Positions 41,914-50,505 of a DNA stretch of 64,000 nucleotides are shown here, in pieces. The DNA is from Candidatus Contendibacter sp. (GTDB taxonomy: Bacteria; Pseudomonadota; Gammaproteobacteria; Competibacterales; Competibacteraceae), in NCBI GenBank assembly GCA_029624765.1, contig JARSSO010000059.1, forward strand, positions 1 to 64,000, given 5' to 3'. Positions within the stretch are counted from its first letter, which is position 1. The number at the start of each line of letters is the position of its first letter. The translations under genes were made by a program, and so were the position numbers. The notes under the pieces are model-generated. The model was not told the origin of the DNA and did no database searches. It saw only the letters and a list, made by a program, of their open reading frames with translations.

Positions 41914-42225
41914 CTACGACGACTTCAGTACAAACAAGGGCTCCTCGATGAACGTGCCCTTGCACTTTGGACATTTGCCCGGCTTTTTCGTCCTCTGGCG
42001 CGAGTCGAACGTATAACCGCAACGGGCGCATCGCGCGGGGGTGATCCGCAAAAGACCGGACAACCGCATCTGTTCGAGATGATCGTGGATTTCCCGTTCC
42101 GGTTTGCGAACCATCTTCGAAAGTGCGCTCGCCGGGATTTCACGGCCGTCGAGACAATTGGCCAGTTCCCGGCGAATGGTCTCGGTGCGCTCGCGGGGAA
42201 TCGTTTCCTGCTTGCCCACGACCAT
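41914..42225 (-). CDS. HTH/zinc-ribbon predicted transcriptional regulator
   Basis: 103 residues. The N-terminal part (about 12-60) forms a winged-helix-like unit (IPASALSKMVRKPEREIHDHL), and the C-terminal part has a zinc ribbon with CARCGY and CPKCKG. This matches small archaeal-like predicted regulators with an HTH fused to a zinc ribbon. The ATG shares a base with the corC stop (TGATG), so it is coupled to corC. Confidence 0.75.
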   Translation of the reverse strand: MVVGKQETIPRERTETIRRELANCLDGREIPASALSKMVRKPEREIHDHLEQMRLSGLLRITPARCARCGYTFDSRQRTKKPGKCPKCKGTFIEEPLFVLKSS

Positions 42226-43097
42226 CAACCTTCCGGCTGGTCGGCGGGCGGTTCCGCTTCCTGGCTGGGGCGCGGAATCATTTCCAGCAGGTGAATCCGC
42301 CGGTTGTCGGCGCGCAGCACCTGGAACCGGAATGGACCCAGGTCCACGGTTTCGCCGCCCTTGGGCAACCGGCCCAGTTCCATCATCACCAGTCCGCCGA
42401 CGGTGTCGGCCCGGTCGTCGCTCAGGTCGGCCTTGAAATACGCATTGAAATCCTCGACCGGGGTAAGCGCCTTGATGAGGAAGGCCTCGTCCTGCGGCCG
42501 GATGAACGCGCCGTCGTCGGTATCGTGCTCGTCGTCGATCTCGCCGACGATTTCCTCCAGAACGTCCTCGATGGTGATCAGGCCGGCCACGCCGCCGTAT
42601 TCGTCCACCACGATGGCCATGTGCAGGCGGTTGCCGCGAAATTCCTTCAGCAGGACGTTGAGGCGCTTGCTTTCGGGGATGAACTTGGCCGGTCGCAGCA
42701 GGGCGCGCAGATCGAAATCCTCGCGCGGGTCGAAGGCGTGGGCCAGCAGGTCCTTGACGATCAGGATGCCGATGACATTGTCCTTGCTCGCGTCGATCAC
42801 CGGAAAGCGGGAATGGCCCGATTCGACGATTTCGGCGATGAGGCGCTCCAGGCTCCAGTCGCGTTCCAGCACCATCATCTGGGCGCGCGGGATCATGACA
42901 TCGCGCACCTGAGTCTCCGACACCTGCATGACGCCTTCCATCATCGCCAGGGCGTCGGTATCCAGCAGTTCCCGTTGCCGGGCGTCGCGCAGCAATTCCA
43001 TCAATTCGTCCCGGTCCTTGGGTTCGCCCATCAGGGCCAGGCCCAAACGTTCCAGCCACGAGGGTTTATGGCTGGGTTCGGCTCGTTCTTCGCTCAT
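42225..43097 (-). CDS. corC: CorC/YbeX, CBS-domain transporter-associated protein
   Basis: 290 residues. Two CBS domains (about 65-190; MIPRAQMMVLERDWSLERL, VIGILIVKDLLAH, YGGVAGLITIEDVLEEIVG) precede the CorC_HlyC domain. Linked to magnesium/cobalt resistance and ribosome-related functions in Enterobacteria. It overlaps ybeY by four bases. No membrane segment, so cytoplasmic. Confidence 0.92.
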   Translation of the reverse strand: MSEERAEPSHKPSWLERLGLALMGEPKDRDELMELLRDARQRELLDTDALAMMEGVMQVSETQVRDVMIPRAQMMVLERDWSLERLIAEIVESGHSRFPVIDASKDNVIGILIVKDLLAHAFDPREDFDLRALLRPAKFIPESKRLNVLLKEFRGNRLHMAIVVDEYGGVAGLITIEDVLEEIVGEIDDEHDTDDGAFIRPQDEAFLIKALTPVEDFNAYFKADLSDDRADTVGGLVMMELGRLPKGGETVDLGPFRFQVLRADNRRIHLLEMIPRPSQEAEPPADQPEG

Positions 43098-43561
43098 CGG
43101 TCGCGCGGATCTCCATAGGGATCGGGGTAGCCCAGCGCGGCCAGGATGCGGATCTCCAAGGATTCCATGGCCTCGGCATGGGCTTCGTCATGATCATAGC
43201 CCAGCAGGTGCAGAACGCCATGGGCGACCAGGTGCGCCCAGTGCGCCTCCGGGGTTTTGCCCTGGACGACGGCCTCGCGCAGCACCACCGGCGCGCAGAT
43301 CACGATGTCGCCCAGCAGGGCGCTCTCGATCTCCGGCGGGGCCGCGAACGGGAAGGACAGCACGTTGGTCGGCCCCGGCTTATGGCGGTAGGTTTCGTTG
43401 AGCGCGGCGCTTTCGGCTTCGTTGACCACGCGGATGGTCAGCTCGGCGGCTTTGGCGTGACCTGCTCTGACCAGCGCCGCCTCGGTCCAGCGGCGGAAGT
43501 CGGATTCGGCGGGCAATCCGGGCAGGTCCAGTGCGATTTGCAGGTCCAGGTCCAGGGTCAT
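43094..43561 (-). CDS. ybeY: Endoribonuclease YbeY
   Basis: 155 residues. Metal-dependent RNase for 16S 3'-end maturation and ribosome quality control. The zinc-binding H-x3-H-x5-H motif is HGVLHLLGYDH, and the LNETYR and TNVLSFPF segments are conserved. Overlaps phoH (ATGA) and corC (ATGA), as in the usual operon. Confidence 0.95.
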   Translation of the reverse strand: MTLDLDLQIALDLPGLPAESDFRRWTEAALVRAGHAKAAELTIRVVNEAESAALNETYRHKPGPTNVLSFPFAAPPEIESALLGDIVICAPVVLREAVVQGKTPEAHWAHLVAHGVLHLLGYDHDEAHAEAMESLEIRILAALGYPDPYGDPRDR

Positions 43562-44562
43562 GAGGGGTTGTCCTGTTCGTAGCGGGCGTAGGCGTTGACG
43601 ATTCGCTGCACGAGCGGATGCCGCACCACGTCGCGGGCGTTGAAGAAGGTCATGCTGATGCCCTCCACGTCCTTGAGGACTTGCAAGACCTGGCGCAAGC
43701 CGGATTGGACATTGCGCGGCAGATCCACCTGCGTCACGTCGCCGGTGACCACCGCCGTCGAGCCGAAACCGATGCGGGTCAGGAACATCTTCATCTGCTC
43801 CACCGTGGTGTTCTGGGCCTCGTCGAGGATGATGAAGGAATCGTTAAGGCTCCTGCCGCGCATGAACGCCAGCGGCGCGACCTCGATGATGTTGCGCTCG
43901 ATCAGCTTGGCGACTCGCTCGAAGCCCAGCATCTCGTACAAGGCATCGTAGAGCGGACGGAGATAGGGATCGATTTTCTGGGCCATGTCGCCGGGCAGGA
44001 AGCCCAAGCGCTCACCGGCTTCCACCGCCGGCCGCACCAGCACCAGCCGCCGCGCCGCGTTGCTTTCCAGCGCGTCCACCGCGCAGGCCACCGCCAGGTA
44101 GGTTTTGCCGGTGCCGGCGGGACCGACCCCGAAATTGAGATCGTGGTGCTGGATGTTCCACAGATAACGCTGCTGGTTGGGGCCGCGCCCGCGAATCAGT
44201 CCGCGCCGGGTGCGAATGAGGATCTCGCCAGTTTCCGGCTCCTCCTCGACCAGGGCGTCGGCGCCGGCTTCCTGCAAGAACAGATGGACTTGCGCCGGGG
44301 TCAGGCTTTCGTCCTGGGTGGTCCGGTACAGCGCCTCCAGCACCGCGACCGCGACCGCGACCGCGTGCGATTCGCCGATCACCCGGAACTGATGGCCGCG
44401 ATTGTTGATTTCGACGCCCAGCCGGCGTTCGATCTGGCGCAGATGCTCGTCCAGATTCCCGCACAACGCCGCCAGCCGGGCGTTGTCGGCGGGTTCCAGC
44501 AGCAAATCCTGGAATTTCGGTGAGGCGTTGGGAGTCAAGGCGGGGGAGGCGGGCGCGCTCAT
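43558..44562 (-). CDS. ybeZ: PhoH-like ATPase (YbeZ)
   Basis: 334 residues. Walker A GPAGTGKTYLA and Walker B FIILDEAQN are intact, with the LVRPAVEAGERLGFLPGD segment typical of PhoH. Works with YbeY in RNA metabolism. The ATG at 44562 shares a base with the miaB stop (TGATG); a TTG one codon earlier is less likely. Confidence 0.94.
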   Translation of the reverse strand: MSAPASPALTPNASPKFQDLLLEPADNARLAALCGNLDEHLRQIERRLGVEINNRGHQFRVIGESHAVAVAVAVLEALYRTTQDESLTPAQVHLFLQEAGADALVEEEPETGEILIRTRRGLIRGRGPNQQRYLWNIQHHDLNFGVGPAGTGKTYLAVACAVDALESNAARRLVLVRPAVEAGERLGFLPGDMAQKIDPYLRPLYDALYEMLGFERVAKLIERNIIEVAPLAFMRGRSLNDSFIILDEAQNTTVEQMKMFLTRIGFGSTAVVTGDVTQVDLPRNVQSGLRQVLQVLKDVEGISMTFFNARDVVRHPLVQRIVNAYARYEQDNPS

Positions 44563-45920
44563 CAACTGGCTTGTTGCAAGGCCGGCGGTTCCGGGCGGGC
44601 GACCAGCCGGCCGCGCAGGGAGTTAGGCAGCGCCTCGGTGATGACGACCTCGGCGAACTGGCCGATCAGGCGGGCGGGACCGTCGAAGTTGACCACCCGG
44701 TTGTTCTCGGTGCGGCCAGCCAGTTGCCGGCTGTCCTTGCGCGAGGGTTTATCGACCAGTACCCGCTGCGTGGCGCCGATCATCTTGCGGCCGATGGCGT
44801 GCGCGCTCTCCTCGACGCGCGTCTGCAACCGAGCCAATCGCTCCTTCTTGACCGTCAGTGGCGTGGGATCGGGGAGGCTGGCGGCGGGCGTGCCGGGCCG
44901 GGGGCTGTAAAGAAAGCTGAAGCTCTGGTCGAAGCCGATCTCGTCGATCAGCGTCATGGTCGCTTCGAAATCCCGCGCGGTTTCGCCGGGAAAACCGACG
45001 ATGAAATCCGAGGACAAACTGATATCGGGTCGGATGGCGCGCAGCTTGCGGACCTTGGCCTTGTATTCCAGCGCCGTGTGGCCACGCTTCATCAGCGCCA
45101 GGATGCGATCCGAGCCGCTTTGCACCGGCAGATGCAGGTGGCTGACCAGTTGCGGCACGCGGCCGTAGACCTCGATCAGCCGGTCGGAGAATTCCACCGG
45201 ATGCGAGGTGGTGTAGCGGATGCGGTCCACGCCCGGAACGGCGGCGACGTGCTCGATCAGCAGAGCCAGATCGGCGGTTTCGCCGTCGTCCATCGGTCCC
45301 CGGTAGGCGTTGACGTTCTGGCCGAGCAGGTTGACCTCGCGCACGCCTTGCCTGGCCAACGTCTTGACTTCGGTCAGCACGGCCTCGAACGGCCGGCTGA
45401 CTTCGTTGCCGCGGGTGTAGGGCACCACGCAGAAGGTGCAGTATTTGTCGCAGCCTTCCATGATGGACACGAAAGCGGTGGGACCCTCGGCGCGTGGTTC
45501 CGGCAGCCGGTCGAATTTTTCGATCTCGGGGAAGGACACGTCCACGATGGGCTGCCGGCCGGCCCATACCGCCGCCAGCATTTCCGGCAGCCGATGCAGG
45601 GTTTGCGGGCCGAAGACCAGATCGACTTGGGGGGCGCGTTCGCGCAGGGTTTCACCTTCCTGGCTGGCGACACAGCCGCCAACGCCGATCACCAGTCCAG
45701 GCCGCTGCGCTTTCAGGGCTTTCCAGACGCCCAGTTGGGAAAAGACCTTTTCCTGAGCCTTTTCGCGGATGGAGCAGGTGTTGAGCAGCAACACGTCCGC
45801 CTGGGCGGGATCGTCGGTGCGTTCCAGACCGCAGGCCGCGCGCAGACCGTCCGCCATCCGGGCGGAATCGTATTCGTTCATCTGGCAGCCGTGGGTCTTG
45901 ATGTACAGTTTGCGGGTCAT
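44562..45920 (-). CDS. miaB: tRNA-2-methylthio-N6-dimethylallyladenosine synthase
   Basis: 452 residues. Radical-SAM methylthiotransferase modifying A37 of tRNAs reading UNN codons. The N-terminal cluster-binding cysteines appear in THGCQMNEYDS, LNTCSIREKA and GGCVASQEG, the radical-SAM site in CDKYCTFCVVPY, and a TRAM domain closes the protein. First gene of the miaB-ybeZ-ybeY-corC operon. Confidence 0.96.
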   Translation of the reverse strand: MTRKLYIKTHGCQMNEYDSARMADGLRAACGLERTDDPAQADVLLLNTCSIREKAQEKVFSQLGVWKALKAQRPGLVIGVGGCVASQEGETLRERAPQVDLVFGPQTLHRLPEMLAAVWAGRQPIVDVSFPEIEKFDRLPEPRAEGPTAFVSIMEGCDKYCTFCVVPYTRGNEVSRPFEAVLTEVKTLARQGVREVNLLGQNVNAYRGPMDDGETADLALLIEHVAAVPGVDRIRYTTSHPVEFSDRLIEVYGRVPQLVSHLHLPVQSGSDRILALMKRGHTALEYKAKVRKLRAIRPDISLSSDFIVGFPGETARDFEATMTLIDEIGFDQSFSFLYSPRPGTPAASLPDPTPLTVKKERLARLQTRVEESAHAIGRKMIGATQRVLVDKPSRKDSRQLAGRTENNRVVNFDGPARLIGQFAEVVITEALPNSLRGRLVARPEPPALQQAS

Positions 45921-46254
45921 GCGGGATTCTTGAACAATAACAGGGCAAAAACTATAGCATCGCCACGGGGTCTTGTGCTAGGCAAGGCACGGTTTGAACC
46001 CATGGCGTGGTAGTCGGTATCGGTTTTACCGGTGGAAAACGGTTCATCGATCCTCGTGATCCGCGCGGTGATCGCCGCGGTTCCGGCGGCGACTTTCATG
46101 CTGAAAACGCTGGAAATGTCCCACCGCGTTGGGCGTAGTGTCCAGGTGACGCGGGGATTGCTAAACTCGACTCGAACTGTCACGGTTCGAAATCCATTCG
46201 CGCCATTGCCCCGGCGCTCGACCGTCCACCTCCATCCCGCAAGCGCCAAGCCCC
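45921..46254. other. Divergent promoter region between miaB and an I42-type inhibitor gene
   Basis: 334 bases with no convincing ORF (the frames present have no family features and overlap neighbours). Reading toward miaB, TGCTATAGTTTTT near 45945-45957 could serve as a -10 region. Nothing else was recognised. Confidence 0.45.
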
Positions 46255-46710
46255 ATGTCCATTATTGGCAACCTCCCGTCATTTCCCGTCCGTCTGGCCA
46301 TGCTGGCGCTGGCCGCGCTGCTTGCGGCCGGTTGCGCCGCCAAGGGCGATCCGCCGCCGCCCCCTCCCGCCGGTGTCCGTGAAAATGGAGCGATGATCCT
46401 CACCCTCGCCGACAACAATCGGACCGCCGAACTCCAGGTGGGCGAGCGTCTGATCGTGCGGTTGCCGGAGAATCCCACGACCGGTTACACTTGGGCTATT
46501 GACGAGACCGACCGCCGATTGTTGGCGCTGGGTAGCACCGACTACGCCCCGCCCGAGGTCGGATCCATCGGGGTGCGTGGCCAGCGCGCCTTCGCTTTCA
46601 CCGTCAGCCAACCCGGCGAGATCGCGCTCAAGTTCAAGTACTGGCGATTCTGGGAAGGCGACGCCTCGGTGACCGAGCGCTATGTCGTCAATCTCCACAT
46701 CCTGCCCTAG
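46255..46710 (+). CDS. Chagasin-type (I42) cysteine-protease inhibitor lipoprotein
   Basis: 151 residues. Lipoprotein signal with lipobox LLAAGC (about 23-28), a Pro-rich linker (DPPPPPPAG), then an I42 domain with the three inhibitory loops: NPTTGYTW, a GSIGVRGQRAF segment, and YWRFWEG. The family inhibits papain-like proteases. In Gram-negative bacteria such lipoproteins may guard against host or own proteases. No protease gene is adjacent. Confidence 0.87.
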   Translation: MSIIGNLPSFPVRLAMLALAALLAAGCAAKGDPPPPPPAGVRENGAMILTLADNNRTAELQVGERLIVRLPENPTTGYTWAIDETDRRLLALGSTDYAPPEVGSIGVRGQRAFAFTVSQPGEIALKFKYWRFWEGDASVTERYVVNLHILP

Positions 46711-46823
46711 AACCGCCGGCAAGGCTTGGTGGATGCAAACCCCGTAAGTTCTTTCGATGCCGGCGGCTACCGAACCGGCTCTTTCATCCTGAACCATCCG
46801 CAGTTACCAAGGAGAAAGTCGTA

Positions 46824-47483
46824 ATGAAAAAACGTATGTTGATTGCCTTGAGCGTGCTGGGTCCGCTGCTGATGGCGGGCTGCGCGACCGCACCGGACAA
46901 GGCGTCGATGAAGGCAGATAAAGCTACGGTTGCGTCGCAACCGGCCCCGGCTCCCGATCTGAGTAGCCGTGAAACGATAACCGCCACCGCAACAGTACAG
47001 GCGATTGATCTCCAGACGCGCGAAGTCACGCTCAAGGATCAGCAGGGCCAGGCTTTCACGGTCAAGGTGAGCGATGAAGTTCGCAACCTGCCGCAGGTCA
47101 AGGTAGGCGACCGGGTGGTGGTGACTTACCAGCAGGATCTGGCCATATATCTAACGGGCAAGGTTGGCACCGGCATCTCCACAAGGACGGATGCCGTTAG
47201 CGCGGGCCGCGCCCAGCCGGGTCAGTTGCCAGCGGGTGTGGTGCGCGACACCACCCGGATAACGGCGAACATCATCTCGGTCAACAAGCAGAAGCGCCAA
47301 GTCCTTGTTCGGGGCGCGGTCAGAACAGTCCTGGTGAAAGTACCGGCTGACTTCGATATCACCCGCTTCAAGGTTGGCCAGGAAGTGGAGGCGGAGTTTG
47401 TTCAGCAACTGGCGGTTGCTGTGAAGCCGGCGCCCGCCAAGCCTGCCCAATCCGGGCCTGGCTTTAAAAACAAGAGAAGCTAA
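46824..47483 (+). CDS. Lipoprotein of unknown function
   Basis: 219 residues. Signal with lipobox LLMAGC (about 15-20), a Lys/Ala spacer, then two beta-rich repeats each of the form ITATATVQAIDLQTREVTL and ITANIISVNKQKRQVLV, resembling tandem OB-like units. A good AAGGAGA site precedes the ATG. Ends in an Ala/Pro tail and a basic FKNKRS. Terminated by the hairpin at 47515-47539. Not assigned to a named family. Confidence 0.7.
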   Translation: MKKRMLIALSVLGPLLMAGCATAPDKASMKADKATVASQPAPAPDLSSRETITATATVQAIDLQTREVTLKDQQGQAFTVKVSDEVRNLPQVKVGDRVVVTYQQDLAIYLTGKVGTGISTRTDAVSAGRAQPGQLPAGVVRDTTRITANIISVNKQKRQVLVRGAVRTVLVKVPADFDITRFKVGQEVEAEFVQQLAVAVKPAPAKPAQSGPGFKNKRS

Positions 47484-47514
47484 GGGCTGCCGCCAGCCCG
47501 GTGATTCGAACCTT

Positions 47515-47539
47515 AAAACCCGCCGCGAGGCGGGTTTTT
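47515..47539 (+). terminator. Intrinsic terminator after the lipoprotein gene
   Basis: AAAACCCGCC (47515-47524) pairs perfectly with GGCGGGTTTT (47529-47538) around a GCGA tetraloop and ends in five Ts. It is 32 bases after the preceding stop and lies upstream of valS. Confidence 0.9.
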
Positions 47540-47662
47540 CGTCGCTGGCGAAGCCTCGTCTTCCGGTGTTGGCAAGCTGGGTTATACTTTCCGCCCGGTG
47601 CGAAACACCACGCGATATACGCCTGCCGCGCCCGCCGATCCTCCTCCATTCCGACGAACGCC

Positions 47663-50470
47663 ATGGACAAGACTTACGAACCGCACGCCATCGAATCCCG
47701 CTGGTACGCCTTTTGGGAGGAGCGGGGCTATTTCGCTCCCGGCGGCCAGGGCGAGCCCTACTGCATCATGATCCCGCCGCCGAACGTGACCGGCACCCTG
47801 CACATGGGCCATGCCTTCCAGGACATGATCATGGACGCGCTGACCCGCTATTACCGGATGAAGGGCTGCAACGCGCTGTGGCAGCCGGGCACCGATCACG
47901 CCGGCATCGCGACCCAGATGGTGGTGGAGCGGCAACTGGCCGGCGAAGGCAAGACCCGCCACGATCTGGGGCGCGAGGCGTTCATCGAGCGGGTATGGGC
48001 GTGGAAGGCGGAATCCGGCGGCACCATCACCCGCCAGTTGCGGCGGATGGGCGCGTCGGTGGACTGGGCGCGGGAACGCTTCACCATGGACGAGGGGCTG
48101 TCGGCGGCGGTGCGGGAAGTGTTCGTGCGCCTGTACGAAGAGGGATTGATCTATCGCGGCCAGCGGCTGGTGAACTGGGACCCGGTGCTGCATACCGCCG
48201 TGTCGGACCTGGAAGTGGTCAGCGCCGAGGAAAACGGTTTCATGTGGCATATCCGCTATCCGCTGGCCGAGGGCGGCGGTGATCTGATCGTGGCCACCAC
48301 CCGGCCGGAAACCATGCTGGGCGATACCGCCGTCGCCGTGCATCCCACCGACGAGCGATATAGGAACTTGATCGGCCTGCACGTGGCCTTGCCGCTGACC
48401 GGCCGCAATATCCCGATTATCGCCGACGAATACGTCGATCCGACCTTCGGCACCGGCTGCGTCAAGATCACGCCGGCCCACGATTTCAACGACTACGCTG
48501 TCGGTCAGCGCCACAAGCTGCCGCTGCTCAATATTTTCACCCCCGACGCCAGGATCAACGACAACGGCCCGGAAGCCTATCGCGGCCTGGATCGCTTCGA
48601 GGCCCGCAAGCGCGTGGTCGCCGATCTGGAGGAACTGGGGCTGATGGAGGACATCAGGCCGCATAAGCTCATGGTTCCGCGTGGCGACCGCAGTCACGCG
48701 GTCATCGAACCGTTCCTGACCGATCAGTGGTACGTCAAGACCGGACCGCTGGCGGGTCCGTCCATCGCCGCCGTCAAGACCGGCAAGATCAAATTCATCC
48801 CGGAGAACTGGGAAAAGACCTATTTCGACTGGATGAACCGGATCGAGGACTGGTGCATCAGCCGACAAATCTGGTGGGGCCACCGGATTCCGGCCTGGTA
48901 CGATCCCCAAGGCCAGGTCTACGTCGGCCGCGGCGAGGCGGAAGTCCGGGCGAAACATCGACTCGGTCCCGAGGTGGCGCTGACCCAGGACCCCGACGTG
49001 CTGGATACGTGGTTTTCCTCCGCGCTGTGGCCGTTTTCCACGCTGGGCTGGCCGGAGCAAACCGAGGCGCTCAGGACCTTCTATCCGACCAGCGTGCTGG
49101 TGACCGGCTTCGACATCATTTTCTTCTGGGTAGCCCGGATGATCATGATGGGCCTGAAGTTCATGGGCGACGTGCCGTTCCGCGAGGTTTACATCCACGG
49201 CCTGGTGCGCGACCAGGATGGCCAGAAGATGTCCAAATCCAAGGGCAACGTCCTGGACCCGCTGGATTTGATTGACGGCGTGGGACTGGAGGAACTGGTC
49301 GCCAAGCGCACCACCGGACTGATGCAGCCGCAAATGGCGGCGGGCATCGAGAAAGCCACCCGCAAGCAGTTTCCCGCCGGCATTCGCGCCCATGGCACGG
49401 ATGCTCTGCGGTTCACCTTCGCCGCCTTGGCGACGACGGGGCGCGACATCGTGTTCGACATGGGCCGGGTCGAGGGCTACCGCAACTTCTGCAACAAGCT
49501 GTGGAACGCCGCCCGCTATGTCTTGATGAACACCGAAGGGAAGGATACCGGACTGAGCGGCGGCGAAATCGAACTCAGTCAGGCTGACCGCTGGATTCTG
49601 TCCCGCCTGCAAGGCGCCGTCAGCGAGGTGAACGCGGCCATTCAGGATTACCGGTTCGACCAGATGGCTCAGGCGATCTACGAATTCACTTGGAACGAGT
49701 TTTGCGACTGGTATCTGGAGCTGTCGAAGCCGGTGCTGACCGATTCCGCCAGTTCGGAAGCCGCTCAGCGCGGGACGCGGCGGACGCTCGTTCAAGTGCT
49801 GGAAACCCTGCTACGGTTGCTGCATCCGCTGATGCCCTTCATCACCGAGGAAATCTGGCAGCGGGTCGCGCCGCTGGCCGGGAAAATCCCCCCCAGCCCC
49901 CCTTTGGCAAAGGGAGGTACCGAGGGCGGGGGGATTTCCATCATGCTCCAACCTTACCCCGAGGCCGACAAGGCGCGGGTGGATACGCCAGCGGTGGCTG
50001 ACATCGAATGGCTGCAACAATTCCTGCTGGGCGTGCGCCGCATTCGCGCCGAAATGAACATCGCACCCGGCAAGCTGTTGCCCGTGCTGCTGCAGCACGG
50101 CTCGGATGAGGATCATGCGCGGCTGGAGCGGCAGCGTCGGGCCTTGACGACGCTGGGTCGGCTGAACTCCATCGCCTGGCTGGACGAGGAAGATTCGGCG
50201 CCGGAATCCGCGACCGCCTTGGTCGGCGGGATGAAGGTGCTGATCCCGATGAGCGGGCTGATCGATGTGGATGCGGAAATCGCGCGCCTGGGCAAGGAAA
50301 TCGCCAAACATCGCCAAGAAGGAGAACGGCTTGCAGCCAAGCTGGACAACCCCAATTTCACGGGACGCGCGCCGGCGGAGATCGTCGCCAAGGAACGCGC
50401 CCGCGTGGCGGAACTCCAAATCACCGTCACCAAGCTGGAAGAGCAACTGACGCGTATCCGCCAGTTGTGA
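47663..50470 (+). CDS. valS: Valyl-tRNA synthetase
   Basis: 935 residues, class I synthetase charging tRNA-Val. PPPNVTGTLHMGHAF carries the HIGH-type site and KMSKSKGN the KMSKS loop; the editing domain (about 200-340) and the C-terminal coiled-coil arm are present. The ATG at 47663 gives MDKTYEPHAIESRWY; the frame is open further upstream only through the terminator region. About 18 residues starting IPPSPPLAKGG (near residue 741) are encoded by a palindromic repeat in the anticodon-binding domain. Confidence 0.96.
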   Translation: MDKTYEPHAIESRWYAFWEERGYFAPGGQGEPYCIMIPPPNVTGTLHMGHAFQDMIMDALTRYYRMKGCNALWQPGTDHAGIATQMVVERQLAGEGKTRHDLGREAFIERVWAWKAESGGTITRQLRRMGASVDWARERFTMDEGLSAAVREVFVRLYEEGLIYRGQRLVNWDPVLHTAVSDLEVVSAEENGFMWHIRYPLAEGGGDLIVATTRPETMLGDTAVAVHPTDERYRNLIGLHVALPLTGRNIPIIADEYVDPTFGTGCVKITPAHDFNDYAVGQRHKLPLLNIFTPDARINDNGPEAYRGLDRFEARKRVVADLEELGLMEDIRPHKLMVPRGDRSHAVIEPFLTDQWYVKTGPLAGPSIAAVKTGKIKFIPENWEKTYFDWMNRIEDWCISRQIWWGHRIPAWYDPQGQVYVGRGEAEVRAKHRLGPEVALTQDPDVLDTWFSSALWPFSTLGWPEQTEALRTFYPTSVLVTGFDIIFFWVARMIMMGLKFMGDVPFREVYIHGLVRDQDGQKMSKSKGNVLDPLDLIDGVGLEELVAKRTTGLMQPQMAAGIEKATRKQFPAGIRAHGTDALRFTFAALATTGRDIVFDMGRVEGYRNFCNKLWNAARYVLMNTEGKDTGLSGGEIELSQADRWILSRLQGAVSEVNAAIQDYRFDQMAQAIYEFTWNEFCDWYLELSKPVLTDSASSEAAQRGTRRTLVQVLETLLRLLHPLMPFITEEIWQRVAPLAGKIPPSPPLAKGGTEGGGISIMLQPYPEADKARVDTPAVADIEWLQQFLLGVRRIRAEMNIAPGKLLPVLLQHGSDEDHARLERQRRALTTLGRLNSIAWLDEEDSAPESATALVGGMKVLIPMSGLIDVDAEIARLGKEIAKHRQEGERLAAKLDNPNFTGRAPAEIVAKERARVAELQITVTKLEEQLTRIRQL
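49884..49937. repeat. Palindromic repeat inserted in frame within valS
   Basis: 54 bases flanked by AAATCCCCC and its complement GGGGGATTT, with internal CCCCTTTGGCAAAGGGAGG forming the centre of the palindrome. It is a multiple of three and reads through as PPSPPLAKGGTEGGG. The CCCCCTTTGxCAAAGGGGG pattern is a known dispersed repeat of several bacterial genomes (from memory). It disrupts no frame, so valS tolerates it. Confidence 0.75.
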
Positions 50471-50505
50471 GATCGGCAACCTACCCAAAAGCTTAAGGAA
50501 TGCCC

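Noticed and set aside
46032..46382. 116-codon plus-strand ORF upstream of the I42 inhibitor gene
   Set aside because: Overlaps the inhibitor gene in another frame, has no ribosome-binding site and no recognisable domain.
47582..49795. 737-codon minus-strand ORF inside valS
   Set aside because: Antisense shadow; no domain is recognisable and ValS is intact on the plus strand.
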